A stretch of 55,922 nucleotides of DNA from a bacterium (GTDB taxonomy: Bacteria; Elusimicrobiota; Elusimicrobia; Elusimicrobiales; UBA9959). Shown here piece by piece: positions 27,707 to 36,691 of the stretch. The number at the start of each line of letters is the position of its first letter. The first letter of the stretch is position 1. Below the pieces are notes generated by a model. It was given only the letters and a program-made list of their open reading frames with translations, had not been told where the DNA came from and did not search any database. The translations under genes and the position numbers were made by a program. The stretch is from NCBI GenBank assembly GCA_021786295.1, contig JAJYNO010000018.1:1-55922 (forward strand), in the 5' to 3' direction.

Positions 27707-28957
27707 TCAGCTATTCAATAGCTTGCTGAGGGTCGAAGGGGCGTCGGGAAAAGGGACGCTGAACTGATCGCCCTTCTCCTTGAGCGGCTTCAGGGTTACG
27801 GTGCCGGCCTTCAGCTCGTCCTCGCCTATCAGCAGGGCGAAGGAGGCGCCGCTCTTGTCCGCCGAGCGCATCTGGGACTTCAGGCTCAGCCCGAAATCGG
27901 AGAAATCGGCCGCGATGCCTGCGGCGCGCGCGTCCGCCAGCAGCCTGAAAGCCCTGTCCGCCGCGTCCTTCGCCGCGGCTATCACGAAGACCGCGGGGTC
28001 TCCGCCCGGGGCGGCCCTGTCCTTGAGCAGCATGGCCAGGCGGTCTACGCCGAGGGCCCAGCCGATGGCCGGGGCCGACGGGCCGCCCATGGACTTCACG
28101 AGGTCGTCGTAGCGGCCGCCCCCGCAGACGGCGTCCTGGCTGCCGAGCGCGCTGCTGCGCACTTCGAAGACGGTGCGGGTATAATAGTCGAGGCCGCGCA
28201 CGAGGCCCGGGTTGACGCGGAAACCTATCCCCGAGAGCTTCAGCAGCTCCTGGACGCGGGCGAAATGGGCGGCGCAGTCCGGGCAGAGCGCGAGTTTGGG
28301 GGCTGTCCCGGCCAGCCAGGGACCGTCTATCTTGCAGTCCAGCGCGCGCAGCGGGTTGCGCTCTATGCGGCCGCGGCACGGCTCGCAGAGCCGCGCCTGG
28401 CAGCCGCGCAGGTAGGCCAGCAGCGTCTGGCGGTAGTTCCTGCGGCACTCGGCGCAGCCCAGCGAGTTGAGGTCGACGGTGCAGTCCGGCAGGCCGGCCT
28501 TCTCGAGAAGCTTCAGCAGCATCGTTATGGTCTCGGCGTCCGCGAAAGGCGAGGCGTTGCCTATGTGCTCCGCGCCTATCTGCTCGAACTCGCGGAAGCG
28601 GCCGGCCTGCGGACGCTCGGCGCGGAACATGTTGCCGATATAGTAGAACTTGGCGTTGCGGCCGCTCTGGGAGAGGTTCTGCTCGATGTAGGCCCGCACG
28701 ACGCCCGGCGTGCCCTCGGGGCGCACGGCCACCTCGCGGCCGCCGCCGTCGGTGAAGGAGTACATCTCCTTCTCCACGATGTCGGTGGTCTCTCCGGTGG
28801 ACTTGACGAACAGTTCCTTCATCTCTATCGTCGGGATGCGCAGCTCGCGGTAGCCGTAAAGCGCGAAGACCTCCCGGGCGGCGGCCTCTATGGCAGCGAA
28901 GCGCTCGGAATCGGGCGGGAGCAGGTCCCTGAAGCCGCGCAGGGAATGCACTGCCAT
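27707..28957 (-). CDS. hisS: Histidyl-tRNA synthetase
   Basis: Charges tRNA-His. 416 residues with class II motif 1 near the start (LRGFRDLLP, then RIPTIEMKELFVKSTGETTD), motif 2 MFRAERPQAGRFREFEQIG, the HisRS-specific GLDYYTRTVFEV, motif 3 GWALGVDRLAMLL, and a C-terminal anticodon-binding domain. The ATG overlaps the Crp/Fnr stop (TGATG), so it is translationally coupled to that regulator. This tRNA-synthetase/lipA run follows in one direction. Confidence 0.96.
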   Translation of the reverse strand: MAVHSLRGFRDLLPPDSERFAAIEAAAREVFALYGYRELRIPTIEMKELFVKSTGETTDIVEKEMYSFTDGGGREVAVRPEGTPGVVRAYIEQNLSQSGRNAKFYYIGNMFRAERPQAGRFREFEQIGAEHIGNASPFADAETITMLLKLLEKAGLPDCTVDLNSLGCAECRRNYRQTLLAYLRGCQARLCEPCRGRIERNPLRALDCKIDGPWLAGTAPKLALCPDCAAHFARVQELLKLSGIGFRVNPGLVRGLDYYTRTVFEVRSSALGSQDAVCGGGRYDDLVKSMGGPSAPAIGWALGVDRLAMLLKDRAAPGGDPAVFVIAAAKDAADRAFRLLADARAAGIAADFSDFGLSLKSQMRSADKSGASFALLIGEDELKAGTVTLKPLKEKGDQFSVPFPDAPSTLSKLLNS

Positions 28958-29625
28958 CAGGCCTCCCCCGACATGGACTTGAGCCTGGCCTGGTCCATTA
29001 TCGTCAGTTCGCCGCGTCGGTAGTCTATGATGCCGCTGCGCTTGAGCGTGTTGATCGCGCGGCAGACCGGCACGCGCGTGGTCCCGAGGTACTGGGCCAG
29101 CTCGTTCTGGTCTATGGCCATCTTCACCGGCCTGGTCTTGGTGTCGCGCGAAAGGTCGAGGATGGCCTCGGCGAGGCGGCCAAGGATGTTGTGGAACAGC
29201 ATGGATTCCATGTCCTTGTTGGCCTTGGAGAGGCGCTCGGCCAGGGTCTGGAGGAGCTTCAGCGAGAACTCCGGGTTCTCCACGATCAGCCTGCGGAAAT
29301 TCTTCTTGGAGATGACGTACAGCTCGCTCTCCGATACGGCCTGGGCCGAGGCGGAGCGGACCTTGCCTCCCAAGAGGGACATCTCCCCGAAGAACTCCCC
29401 TTTCTTCAGGAAGGCGAAGATCTTCTTCTTGCCGGCCCCCACCGTGGTGAAGATCTTGATGCGGCCGGACTTTACTATGAAGAAGTTGTTCCCCAGGTCC
29501 TGCTTGGCGAAGACCATCTGCCCGGCCGGGTATCGCTTCACCCCTGCTATGGAGAGTATTCTGTTCAGGTCCGCGGCGCCCAGCCCGCTGAAGAAGGAGA
29601 CCTGCTTGAGTACGGAAGTTACCAT
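28957..29625 (-). CDS. Crp/Fnr-family transcription regulator
   Basis: 222 residues: a cyclic-nucleotide-binding-type beta barrel (about 10-125, GQMVFAKQDLGNNFFIVKSGRIKIF, FGEMSLLGG), a dimerisation helix, and a winged helix-turn-helix (NELAQYLGTTRVPVCRAINTLKRSGII). No N-terminal Fnr cysteine cluster is seen. The ligand cannot be predicted. A GAGG site precedes the ATG. A TATAAT (29696-29691, minus strand) lies 65 bases upstream. It heads the run hisS-aspS-lipA, an unusual partner for synthetases. Confidence 0.9.
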   Translation of the reverse strand: MVTSVLKQVSFFSGLGAADLNRILSIAGVKRYPAGQMVFAKQDLGNNFFIVKSGRIKIFTTVGAGKKKIFAFLKKGEFFGEMSLLGGKVRSASAQAVSESELYVISKKNFRRLIVENPEFSLKLLQTLAERLSKANKDMESMLFHNILGRLAEAILDLSRDTKTRPVKMAIDQNELAQYLGTTRVPVCRAINTLKRSGIIDYRRGELTIMDQARLKSMSGEA

Positions 29626-29690
29626 CTTTTTACCTCGTTAAGGACGCGGCGCCGCGGGCCGATCTCCCTCCGGAGCGCCGGGTCGCATAA

Positions 29691-29696
29691 ATTATA
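29691..29696 (-). promoter_or_regulatory. Possible -10 box upstream of the Crp/Fnr gene
   Basis: TATAAT on the minus strand within an AT-rich island (TAAATTTATATAATTTATG) in otherwise GC-rich DNA. No convincing -35 is found at 16-19 bases, which would suit an activator-dependent promoter or one using another sigma factor. Confidence 0.35.
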
Positions 29697-29749
29697 TAAA
29701 TTTACCGGGGGGGCTTGCCCCCGCACCCCGGCCTTCGGGGCGGCAGCGC

Positions 29750-30244
29750 CTACTTCTTGCGCACGAGCTTCATCCCGCACTTGGGGCACTTGCCGGGCTT
29801 CGGGCTGCTGTAGTGCCCCATGGGGCAGACGTAAAGCGCGGCCTTCCCCGGCTTATCCTGTGCGGCCGTCTTTTTCCCTTCCGGTCCAGCCTTGACCGCG
29901 TATTTACCCGGGTCGGCGCTGAAGGAGCGGACGCAGTCGCCGCAGCAGAAGTAATAGACGCGCCCTTTATAGGAGACCGACGGCGTCTTTTCCGTCACCT
30001 TGAACTTCTCCCCGGTCACGGGGCAGACGGCCTCCTTGCCCAGTTCGCTCTTCCCCGGCCTGCGCTCCTTCACCGCCGCGTCCTTCCCCTGCGCGGTCTT
30101 CGCGGCCTTTTCCGCGCCGGCGCACAAGGCGGACTTATGAGGCTCCTCGCGCGTCGCCGTGGATTTCTGCGGGGCGCCGGCCGCCGCCGGGCCCGCCGCC
30201 AGCATTACGGCCAGTGCGGCGGTTAGAAGTTCCGTGGTTTTCAT
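29750..30244 (-). CDS. Exported YHS plus heavy-metal-binding-domain protein
   Basis: 164 residues with a signal peptide (cleavage near AAAG). A low-complexity Lys/Ala region holds a lone Cys41. A YHS domain follows at about 73-115 (CPVTGEKF, YKGRVYYFCCGDCVRSF), then a heavy-metal-binding domain at about 139-161 (YVCPMGHYSSPKPGKCPKCGMKL). Both domains bind metals through Cys/Met/His and are typical of copper and silver systems. It is the last gene of the Cus-like operon and may act as a periplasmic metal chaperone. The ATG is in normal spacing after GGAGG. Confidence 0.85.
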   Translation of the reverse strand: MKTTELLTAALAVMLAAGPAAAGAPQKSTATREEPHKSALCAGAEKAAKTAQGKDAAVKERRPGKSELGKEAVCPVTGEKFKVTEKTPSVSYKGRVYYFCCGDCVRSFSADPGKYAVKAGPEGKKTAAQDKPGKAALYVCPMGHYSSPKPGKCPKCGMKLVRKK

Positions 30245-30277
30245 ACATTTACCTCCGTGGTCCTGAGATCGGCGCGC

Positions 30278-30631
30278 TTAACGCCTTAAGATGACGAAAC
30301 CGGCGTGCAGACACAGGAAGAACACCGCCGAGTAGGCGAAGCGCTTGTGCCATTTCAGCCAGGCGCCGCCGCCCGGCCGCCGCAGGACCGCTAGAAAGAC
30401 CGCGCCCAGCATGAAGAAGGCAGTTATCCCCCCCAGCACCGGAACGGCCTCGGAAGCGCCGCCGTGCTCCCTGCGCCGTTCGTTCGCCCCGGCCTGGCCC
30501 GCCGCGGCGGCCCCGGCGCCGGTGGCCTGCGGGGCGGAAAGCCCGCGCCCGGAGCGCGGGCCGTGCGGCCCCTGCGCGGGAGCGCAGGGGGCGAAAGCCA
30601 GGGTCAGCAGCAGCGCGTACAGTATCCTCAT
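30278..30631 (-). CDS. Small membrane protein with paired histidines, unknown
   Basis: 117 residues: signal-like N-terminus ending APAQ, a Gly/Ala-rich linker with HG pairs, then two hydrophobic segments (about 63-83 and 96-114). The second is flanked by KWHKRF and contains CLHAGF, so two histidines lie about 15 residues apart on one helix, a spacing that can hold a haem or a metal. It sits 10 bases after cusA and before the YHS gene, hence probably part of the metal operon. I do not recognise a family. Confidence 0.6.
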   Translation of the reverse strand: MRILYALLLTLAFAPCAPAQGPHGPRSGRGLSAPQATGAGAAAAGQAGANERRREHGGASEAVPVLGGITAFFMLGAVFLAVLRRPGGGAWLKWHKRFAYSAVFFLCLHAGFVILRR

Positions 30632-30641
30632 TTCTTTCTCC

Positions 30642-33600
30642 TTAGCGCGGTCCGGCGCTCTCCTGCCGGGCGCCGCGCTTCATTTCGCCGCGCCATTTCC
30701 AGACGGTATAGATCGCGGGGTAGATCAGCAGCTCCATGACGAACGACGTGAGGATGCCGCCCACCATAGGCGCGGCTATGCGCTTCATCACGTCGGCGCC
30801 GGCCTCGTAGGAGGGCGCCCACATTATGGGCAGCAGGCCCATGAACAGGCACATCACGGTCATCATCTTCGGGCGGATGCGCTTGACCGCGCCGTGCATG
30901 ACGGCCTCCTCCAGGTCCCCCAGGGTGTTCAGGCGCCCTTCCCGCTTCCGCTGGTCGTAGGCCAGGTCCAGGTAGAGCAGCATGACCACTCCGGTCTCGG
31001 CGTCCACGCCGGCCAGGGCTATCATGCCGACCCAGACGGCCACCGACATATTATAGCCCAGAAGATAGAGCAGCCACACCGCGCCCACCAGCGAGAAAGG
31101 CACGGCCAGCAAGACTATGCCGGTCTTCGTCAGCGAGCCGGTGTTAACGTAAAGCAGCAGGAAGATGATCAGCAGCGTCAGCGGCACCACGACCAGCAGG
31201 CGCTGCCTGGCGCGCTGCATGTACTCGAACTGCCCGCTCCAGGACAGGTAGTAGCCCGGCGGCAGCTTTATCTCTCTGGCCAGCAGCGCCCTCCCCTCTT
31301 CCACGTAGCGGCCTATGTCCTGGCCGGGCGTCAGGTCAACGTAGACCCAGCCGGTCAGCATGCCGTCCTCGTCCTTGATGGACGGCGGCCCCTTGACCAC
31401 GCGGATGTCCGCCAGCTCCCCCAGCGGGACCTGCGCCCCTGAAGGGACAGGGACCAGCACGCGCCCCAGCTTAGCCAGCGTGTCGCGTCTGTCGCGCTGG
31501 TAGCGCACGTTCACGGGGTAGCGCTCGCGCCCCTCCACCGCGGTGGTCACGTCCATGCCGCCGATGGCCGTCTCTATCACGTCCTCCACGTCCCCGACCG
31601 TGAGGCCGTAGCGCGCGGCGTCCCGGCGGCGCACGTCGAAGTCCACGAAGTGGCCGCCTGTCACGCGCTCGGCGTACACGCTGCGCGTGCCCTTCACGCG
31701 CGGCAGCGCGGCCTCTATCTGCTCGCCTATCCTCTGGATCTCGGAGAGGTCGGGGCCGTAGATCTTTATGCCCACCGGCGTGCGTATGCCCGTGGTCAGC
31801 ATGTCCAGCCGCGTCTTTATAGGCATGGTCCAGGCGTTGGTGGTGCCAGGCAGTTTGACGGCGGCGTCCAAGGCGGCTATCAGCTCCTCCCAGGTGCGCG
31901 GCTCCCTCTCCGGCCAGAGCAGGCGCAGCGGCGCCTTCAGCCAGCCCGGCGCCCAGGAGCTGTACCAGCGCTCGTGCGGCACCGGCGGCCAGTCCTTCTG
32001 CGGCTTCAGCCTGACCACGGTCTCGGCCATCTCCAGCGGCGCGGGGTCCGTAGCGGTGTCGGCGCGGCCCACCTTGCCGAAGACCCGCTCCACCTCGGGG
32101 AAGCCCCTGATGATCCGGTCCTGGTCCTGCAGCCACAGCTTGGCCGGCTCTATGGCTATGCCCGGCAGCGTGGTGGGCATGTAGAGGATGTCGCCTTCGT
32201 TCAGGGCCGGCATGAACTCGGAGCCGAGCTTGTTGTAGACCGGGACCGCCGTCAGCAGCAGCAGCGCGGCCAGCGCTATGGCGGTCTTGCGCCATTCCAG
32301 CACGAAGGAGAGCGCCGGCCCGTAGACGCGGAACAGGAAGCGGCTGACCGGGTGCTCCTCCTCGGAGTAGATCTTCCCCGCCCACAGGAAGTTGACCGCC
32401 TTCGCCAGCCAGCGGGGCCCGAACTTCAGTTCGCGCGCGGGCCTCAGGAAGAGCTGCATCAGCACCGGCACCAGCGTCACGGCGGCCAGCGCCGCGAAGA
32501 ACATCGAGAAGGTCTTGGTGAAGGCCAGCGGCCGGAAGAGGCGCCCCTCCTGCGCCTGCAGCGTGAAGATCGGCAGGAAGCTGACCGCTATCACCAGCAG
32601 CGAGAAGAAGAGCGGCCTGCCCACTTCCTGCGCGGCGTGCAGGATCGCGTCGGAGAACGGCGTCTTCCTGCCGGAGAGCTCCCATTCCTCCAGCCGTTTC
32701 TGCGCGTTCTCCACCATGATGACCGCCGCGTCCACCATGGCGCCTATGGCTATGGCTATGCCGCCCAGCGACATGATGTTGGCCGAGAGGCCCAGGTGGT
32801 ACATCGGGATGAACGCCAGCAGCGCCGCCACCGGCAAAGTGACTATGGGCACCAGCGCGCTGCGGAAGTGCCAGAGGAAGAAGACTATGACCAGGCTGAC
32901 TATCAGCAGTTCCTCCAGCAGCTTGCTCTTGAGCGTGTCGATGCTGCGCTCTATCAGGCCCGAGCGGTCGTACGTGACCACCAGCTTCACCCCGGGCGGG
33001 AAGGAGGCCTTCACTTCCCGCAGCTTCTTCTTCACGCCCTCTATCACCTTCAGCGCGTTCTCGCCGGAGCGCATCACCACGATGCCGCCCACCGTCTCGC
33101 CTTTGCCGTCCAATTCGGCCGCGCCGTCCCGCATCTCCGGGCCGTAATGCACCCTGGCTATGTCCCTTATGAGCACGGGCGTGCCGCCGGCGCCGGTCCC
33201 CACCGGGACGTTCTCTATGTCGGCCAGGCTCTTGATGTAGCCGCGGCCGCGCACTACGTACTCCCTTTCGCTCATCTCCAGCACGCGGCCGCCTACGTCG
33301 GCGTTGGAGCGCTTGAGCGCCCGGATGACGTTCCTGAGCGGTATATGGTAGGCCAGCAGGGCGTCCGGGTCTATGTCCACCTGGTACTGCCTGACGTAGC
33401 CGCCTACCGAGGCCACCTCGGCCACGCCGGGCACCGACTCCAGCCAGTAGCGCAGGTACCAGTCCTGGAAAGAGCGCAGGTCGGCCAGGCTGTTCCTGCC
33501 CGAAGTGTCCTTGAGCGCGTACTCGAAGACCCAGCCCACGCCGGTGGCGTCGGGGCCCAGCACCGGGCGTACGCCGGAAGGCAGGGAGCCCTCTATGGAG

Positions 33601-33944
33601 GAGAGGTACTCCAGCGTGCGGGAGCGGGCCCAGTACATGTCGGTCCCGTCCTGGTAGATGATGTAGACGAAAGAGAGCCCGAAGAAGGAATAGCCGCGCG
33701 CCACCTTCACCTTCGGCGCGGCCTCCAGGGCCGAGACTATCGGGTAGGTGATCTGGTCCTCCACCAGGTCCGGAGAGCGGCCTGGCCAGCTGGTGAAAAC
33801 TATCACCTGGGTGTCCGAGAGGTCCGGGATGGCGTCCACCGGGATGTTCTTCAGCGCGTACCAGCCCCAGGCCACGGCGAAGACCGTGCCCAGGAACACG
33901 AAGAAGCGGTTCCGGGAACACCAGGCGATGAGTCCGTTTATCAT
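30642..33944 (-). CDS. cusA: Heavy-metal efflux RND transporter, CusA/CzcA family
   Basis: Inner-membrane proton-driven pump of a tripartite efflux system. 1100 residues with the standard twelve-helix RND plan. The N-terminus is INGLIAWCSRNRFFVF, with WPGRSPDLVEDQITYPIV early. The proton-relay helix contains GAMVDAAVIMVENAQKRLE, and the C-terminal helices contain DAETGVVMLLYL and APMVGGILTSFVMELL. The HME subclass is clear and pairing with a HMBD-bearing CusB points to Cu(I)/Ag(I), though I did not verify the methionine triad. It overlaps nothing but follows cusB by 12 bases. Confidence 0.94.
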   Translation of the reverse strand: MINGLIAWCSRNRFFVFLGTVFAVAWGWYALKNIPVDAIPDLSDTQVIVFTSWPGRSPDLVEDQITYPIVSALEAAPKVKVARGYSFFGLSFVYIIYQDGTDMYWARSRTLEYLSSIEGSLPSGVRPVLGPDATGVGWVFEYALKDTSGRNSLADLRSFQDWYLRYWLESVPGVAEVASVGGYVRQYQVDIDPDALLAYHIPLRNVIRALKRSNADVGGRVLEMSEREYVVRGRGYIKSLADIENVPVGTGAGGTPVLIRDIARVHYGPEMRDGAAELDGKGETVGGIVVMRSGENALKVIEGVKKKLREVKASFPPGVKLVVTYDRSGLIERSIDTLKSKLLEELLIVSLVIVFFLWHFRSALVPIVTLPVAALLAFIPMYHLGLSANIMSLGGIAIAIGAMVDAAVIMVENAQKRLEEWELSGRKTPFSDAILHAAQEVGRPLFFSLLVIAVSFLPIFTLQAQEGRLFRPLAFTKTFSMFFAALAAVTLVPVLMQLFLRPARELKFGPRWLAKAVNFLWAGKIYSEEEHPVSRFLFRVYGPALSFVLEWRKTAIALAALLLLTAVPVYNKLGSEFMPALNEGDILYMPTTLPGIAIEPAKLWLQDQDRIIRGFPEVERVFGKVGRADTATDPAPLEMAETVVRLKPQKDWPPVPHERWYSSWAPGWLKAPLRLLWPEREPRTWEELIAALDAAVKLPGTTNAWTMPIKTRLDMLTTGIRTPVGIKIYGPDLSEIQRIGEQIEAALPRVKGTRSVYAERVTGGHFVDFDVRRRDAARYGLTVGDVEDVIETAIGGMDVTTAVEGRERYPVNVRYQRDRRDTLAKLGRVLVPVPSGAQVPLGELADIRVVKGPPSIKDEDGMLTGWVYVDLTPGQDIGRYVEEGRALLAREIKLPPGYYLSWSGQFEYMQRARQRLLVVVPLTLLIIFLLLYVNTGSLTKTGIVLLAVPFSLVGAVWLLYLLGYNMSVAVWVGMIALAGVDAETGVVMLLYLDLAYDQRKREGRLNTLGDLEEAVMHGAVKRIRPKMMTVMCLFMGLLPIMWAPSYEAGADVMKRIAAPMVGGILTSFVMELLIYPAIYTVWKWRGEMKRGARQESAGPR

Positions 33945-33956
33945 AGCGTCCCCGCG

Positions 33957-35153
33957 CTATTTCCCTCCGCCGAAGGCCGACAGGGCCGCGTTCAGCTGCG
34001 ACTCGGAGTCTATGAGGAAGTTCCCGCTGGTGACCACTCTGTCGCCGGGCCCGAGGCCTTCGATTATCTCGGTGTAGCCCCCGCCGCTGCGGCCGGCCGT
34101 CACGCGGCGCGCGGCCAGGTAGCCCCCGCCCAGGTCCACGAAGACCACCTGCCTGGTACCGGTGTCCATCACGGCCCCGGACGGCACCGTCAGGCGCCGG
34201 CCGCGGTCCGCCAGCACCACGGCGTTCAGGTACATGCCGGGCCTCAGCAGCCCCTCCGGGTCAGCCAGCCGCGCCCTCAGGCGGGCCGAGCGCGTGGCCG
34301 GGTCCAGCACCGGGTCTATGGAGATTATTTTGCCTGCGAAGGTCCTGCCGGGCAGCGAGACCGTCGTCGCGCGCACGGTCTGTCCGGGTTTCACAAGCGG
34401 CAGGTCCTGCTCGTAGACGCCGGCGTAGAGCCAGGGCGCGCCGTTGGCCGCGGAGGGCAACAGCAGGCTTTCGTCCGGCTTCCCGTCCGCCGCGAGCGCG
34501 TCTATCTGCGCGTCCGACATCCCGGCCAGGCGCAGGCGCAGGCGGCTGGCCGCCAGCAGCTCCCTGGCCCTGTCCAGCGTGCCCGGCAGGGTGCTGGCCA
34601 CCGCCTGCTTCAGGGCGGCCGCGGCCGAAAGGTATTCCTGCTGCGTGCGGTAGAGGTCCGGGTCGTAGGCCACCTTGCCTTCCGCGCGGACCTCCACAGC
34701 GAACGGGCGCTCCATCGCCATGCCGAGCTTGAGCCCTATCTCCTGCCTGCGCGCCGCGCTCACCTTGAAGGCTCCCGGCCCTGGGGAGGCCTGAGCCTCG
34801 TCCGCGTACACCGGGACGAAGTCCATGCCCATGCCGTCCTTGGCCGGGACCGGGGAGGTGACCTTCGGGTCCATCGGGCTGCGGTAGTAAAGTATCCTGC
34901 GCGCGGCCGTCCCGGCTTTGGAGCCCTGTCCGGCCGGCGCGGCGGCGTTCTCAATGGGCACCAGCGTCATGCCGCAGATAGGGCAGGTGCCCGGCTTGTC
35001 GGAGATGTACGAGGGATGCATGGGGCAGTGGTACCTGACCCCCTGCACCGCGGCGGCGGCCCCGGCCTCGCGGCAGTGCCGGCGGACCACTACGGCCGCT
35101 CCGGCCGCGAAGAGAAGCAGCAGGCCCGCTATTATCGGGGTTCTCTTATTCAT
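33957..35153 (-). CDS. cusB: Periplasmic membrane-fusion protein CusB with heavy-metal-binding domain
   Basis: Adaptor linking the RND pump to the outer-membrane channel. 398 residues: an N-terminal membrane anchor (about 7-24), a heavy-metal-binding domain (YHCPMHPSYISDKPGTCPICGM, starting near 41), a second CusB N-terminal block (LYYRSPMDPKVTSPVPAKDGMGMDFVPVY), then the hairpin, lipoyl and beta-barrel domains. The two metal blocks are typical of Cu/Ag adaptors that pass ions to CusA. It overlaps the end of the cusC gene by 8 bases. Confidence 0.92.
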   Translation of the reverse strand: MNKRTPIIAGLLLLFAAGAAVVVRRHCREAGAAAAVQGVRYHCPMHPSYISDKPGTCPICGMTLVPIENAAAPAGQGSKAGTAARRILYYRSPMDPKVTSPVPAKDGMGMDFVPVYADEAQASPGPGAFKVSAARRQEIGLKLGMAMERPFAVEVRAEGKVAYDPDLYRTQQEYLSAAAALKQAVASTLPGTLDRARELLAASRLRLRLAGMSDAQIDALAADGKPDESLLLPSAANGAPWLYAGVYEQDLPLVKPGQTVRATTVSLPGRTFAGKIISIDPVLDPATRSARLRARLADPEGLLRPGMYLNAVVLADRGRRLTVPSGAVMDTGTRQVVFVDLGGGYLAARRVTAGRSGGGYTEIIEGLGPGDRVVTSGNFLIDSESQLNAALSAFGGGK

Positions 35154-36423
35154 ACATCCTCCCGTCGGGCCCGGCGCCAGTCACCCGCCCCAGCTCCGCC
35201 ATGTCCACCGCGAAATCCACCCTGTTCCTCTCCTGCTGCAGCTCGAAGGCGAGCAGCGAGCGCTCGCTGTCCAGCAGGTCCAGGAAACCGGCGGCGTCTG
35301 CCTGGTAGGCCGCCTGCATTGAATCCAGCGCGGCCGAAGCCTGCGGCAGCACCGTGGTCCTGTAAAGCCCGAAGAGCCGCGCAGCGGTGTCGGCCTTCAC
35401 CGAGAGGTCCTCCACCTGCCAGCGGGTGGCGTTCTCCATGTCGGCCAGGCCGGCGCGCGAGGCTTCCAGCGCGGCGGCCTTTTCCTTCGCCTCGGCCCTG
35501 TTCCTGCCCGCCCACAGCGGCACATTGAACCCTACCATCGCCTCCTGGCCGGCGGTGCCGTGAAAGGACAGCGCCGAGGTGCCTGAACCGACAGCGGAAT
35601 ATGTATAGCCAAGCATGAAGTCCGGGAAATACAGCCGCAGCGCCAGGCGGCGTTCCGCCTCTCTCTTCCCTTCCAGCGCCTCCAGGGCCAGCAGCTCCGG
35701 ACGGTCTGCCAGGGCCGCGGCCGTAAGGCGCCGCGTATCCATGGCGAAGGCCGGGTCCCCGGGGGCCGCCGGGGAGCCCAGCGGGGCCTCCGGCGGGCGG
35801 TTCAGCAGGGCGTTGAGGGCGGCGCCGGCGCTGAGGCGCTCCTGGCGCGCGGTCAGCAGGTCCTCGCCCAGCCTGGCCAGTTCCACCTGCGCCTTGAAGA
35901 CCATGGCCTGCGGGGCCTTGCCTACGGCGTATTTCTTTGCCGCCGTGTCGGCCGCGCCGGCCAGCACGTCGCGCTGCTCTTTCAGTATCGCTATCGAGCG
36001 CTCGACGTAATAGAGCCCGTAGAAGGCCTGCGTGGTCCTGGCCGCTATCTCCAGCTCCTTGGCGCGCAGGGCCTGGCGCGCCACTTCCGTTCCGGCCGCC
36101 GCCGCCTTGCGCCTGAGGCCCCGCTTGCCCGGGAACGGCAGTTTCTGCGAGATCGAGAGCTTGTCGGTGGGCGGCGTCCCCATCGCCTTGGAGGCGTCGA
36201 ACATGTGGGAGAGTGTTATGTCGGGATCGTCCAGGGCGCCCGCCTGGGCCGGCAGTTCGGCCGCGGCCTCCCAGGAGCGCCTGGCCTCGGCTATCTGCGG
36301 GTTGTCCCGGCGCGCGACGGAGAGGACGTCCTCCAGCGCTATCGTGCCGGTGGAGATGTCCTGCGCCCGGAGCATGGCGCCGGCCGCCCCCATCAGCAAA
36401 AGGAAAATCAGAGCCCTCTTCAT
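35146..36423 (-). CDS. cusC: TolC/CusC-type outer-membrane efflux protein
   Basis: 425 residues with a cleavable signal (cleavage near LRAQ) and no lipobox cysteine, unlike E. coli CusC. Two repeated outer-membrane efflux (OEP) segments form the long helical barrel (IALEDVLSVARRDNPQIAEARRSWEAA; later ADRPELLALEALEGKREAERRLALRLYFPDFMLGY). It is the first structural gene of the pump and overlaps cusB. Confidence 0.9.
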   Translation of the reverse strand: MKRALIFLLLMGAAGAMLRAQDISTGTIALEDVLSVARRDNPQIAEARRSWEAAAELPAQAGALDDPDITLSHMFDASKAMGTPPTDKLSISQKLPFPGKRGLRRKAAAAGTEVARQALRAKELEIAARTTQAFYGLYYVERSIAILKEQRDVLAGAADTAAKKYAVGKAPQAMVFKAQVELARLGEDLLTARQERLSAGAALNALLNRPPEAPLGSPAAPGDPAFAMDTRRLTAAALADRPELLALEALEGKREAERRLALRLYFPDFMLGYTYSAVGSGTSALSFHGTAGQEAMVGFNVPLWAGRNRAEAKEKAAALEASRAGLADMENATRWQVEDLSVKADTAARLFGLYRTTVLPQASAALDSMQAAYQADAAGFLDLLDSERSLLAFELQQERNRVDFAVDMAELGRVTGAGPDGRMYE

Positions 36424-36435
36424 ACTTTATGCCCT

Positions 36436-36690
36436 TTATTTCGCCAGTTTCGAGGCCGCGTCGTTGAGCGCCGGCAGGTGGCGCAGCAGCACCGCCGTTA
36501 TCCAGAAGGAGTACAGCAGGCCAGCGGCCACCGCGGCCCGCGCCATCCGCCGTCCGGTCCGCGTGAGCTCCGGGCTTTTGAGCGCCGCGATCCCGAAGAA
36601 GACGGCCAGCGCCGCCTTCTCCACTCCGAAGAGGTGGACGAACGAGAGCAGGCCCATGGCCAGCGCCGCCGCGGCTAGTTTCGTGGACAT
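36436..36690 (-). CDS. Small two-span membrane protein, unknown
   Basis: 84 residues with two or three hydrophobic segments (about 5-36 and 50-70) separated by a short basic loop (RTGRRMAR). It ends at 36436, 12 bases before cusC, and begins one base after the anti-sigma stop, so it belongs to the metal operon. There are no cysteines and a single histidine pair region (FVHLFG, LLRHLPAL). No family recognised. Confidence 0.55.
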   Translation of the reverse strand: MSTKLAAAALAMGLLSFVHLFGVEKAALAVFFGIAALKSPELTRTGRRMARAAVAAGLLYSFWITAVLLRHLPALNDAASKLAK

Positions 36691-36691
36691 A

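Noticed and set aside
29700-29745. Intrinsic terminator after the YHS gene
   Set aside because: GC hairpins (CGGGGG with CCCCCG, and CCCCG with CGGGG) are present, but none is followed by a T-run on either strand.
31650-35528. A 1292-codon open frame on the plus strand opposite cusA and cusB
   Set aside because: It is the antisense of strongly recognisable CusA/CusB genes; its product is His/Arg/Ala-rich low-complexity sequence typical of the complement of high-GC coding DNA.
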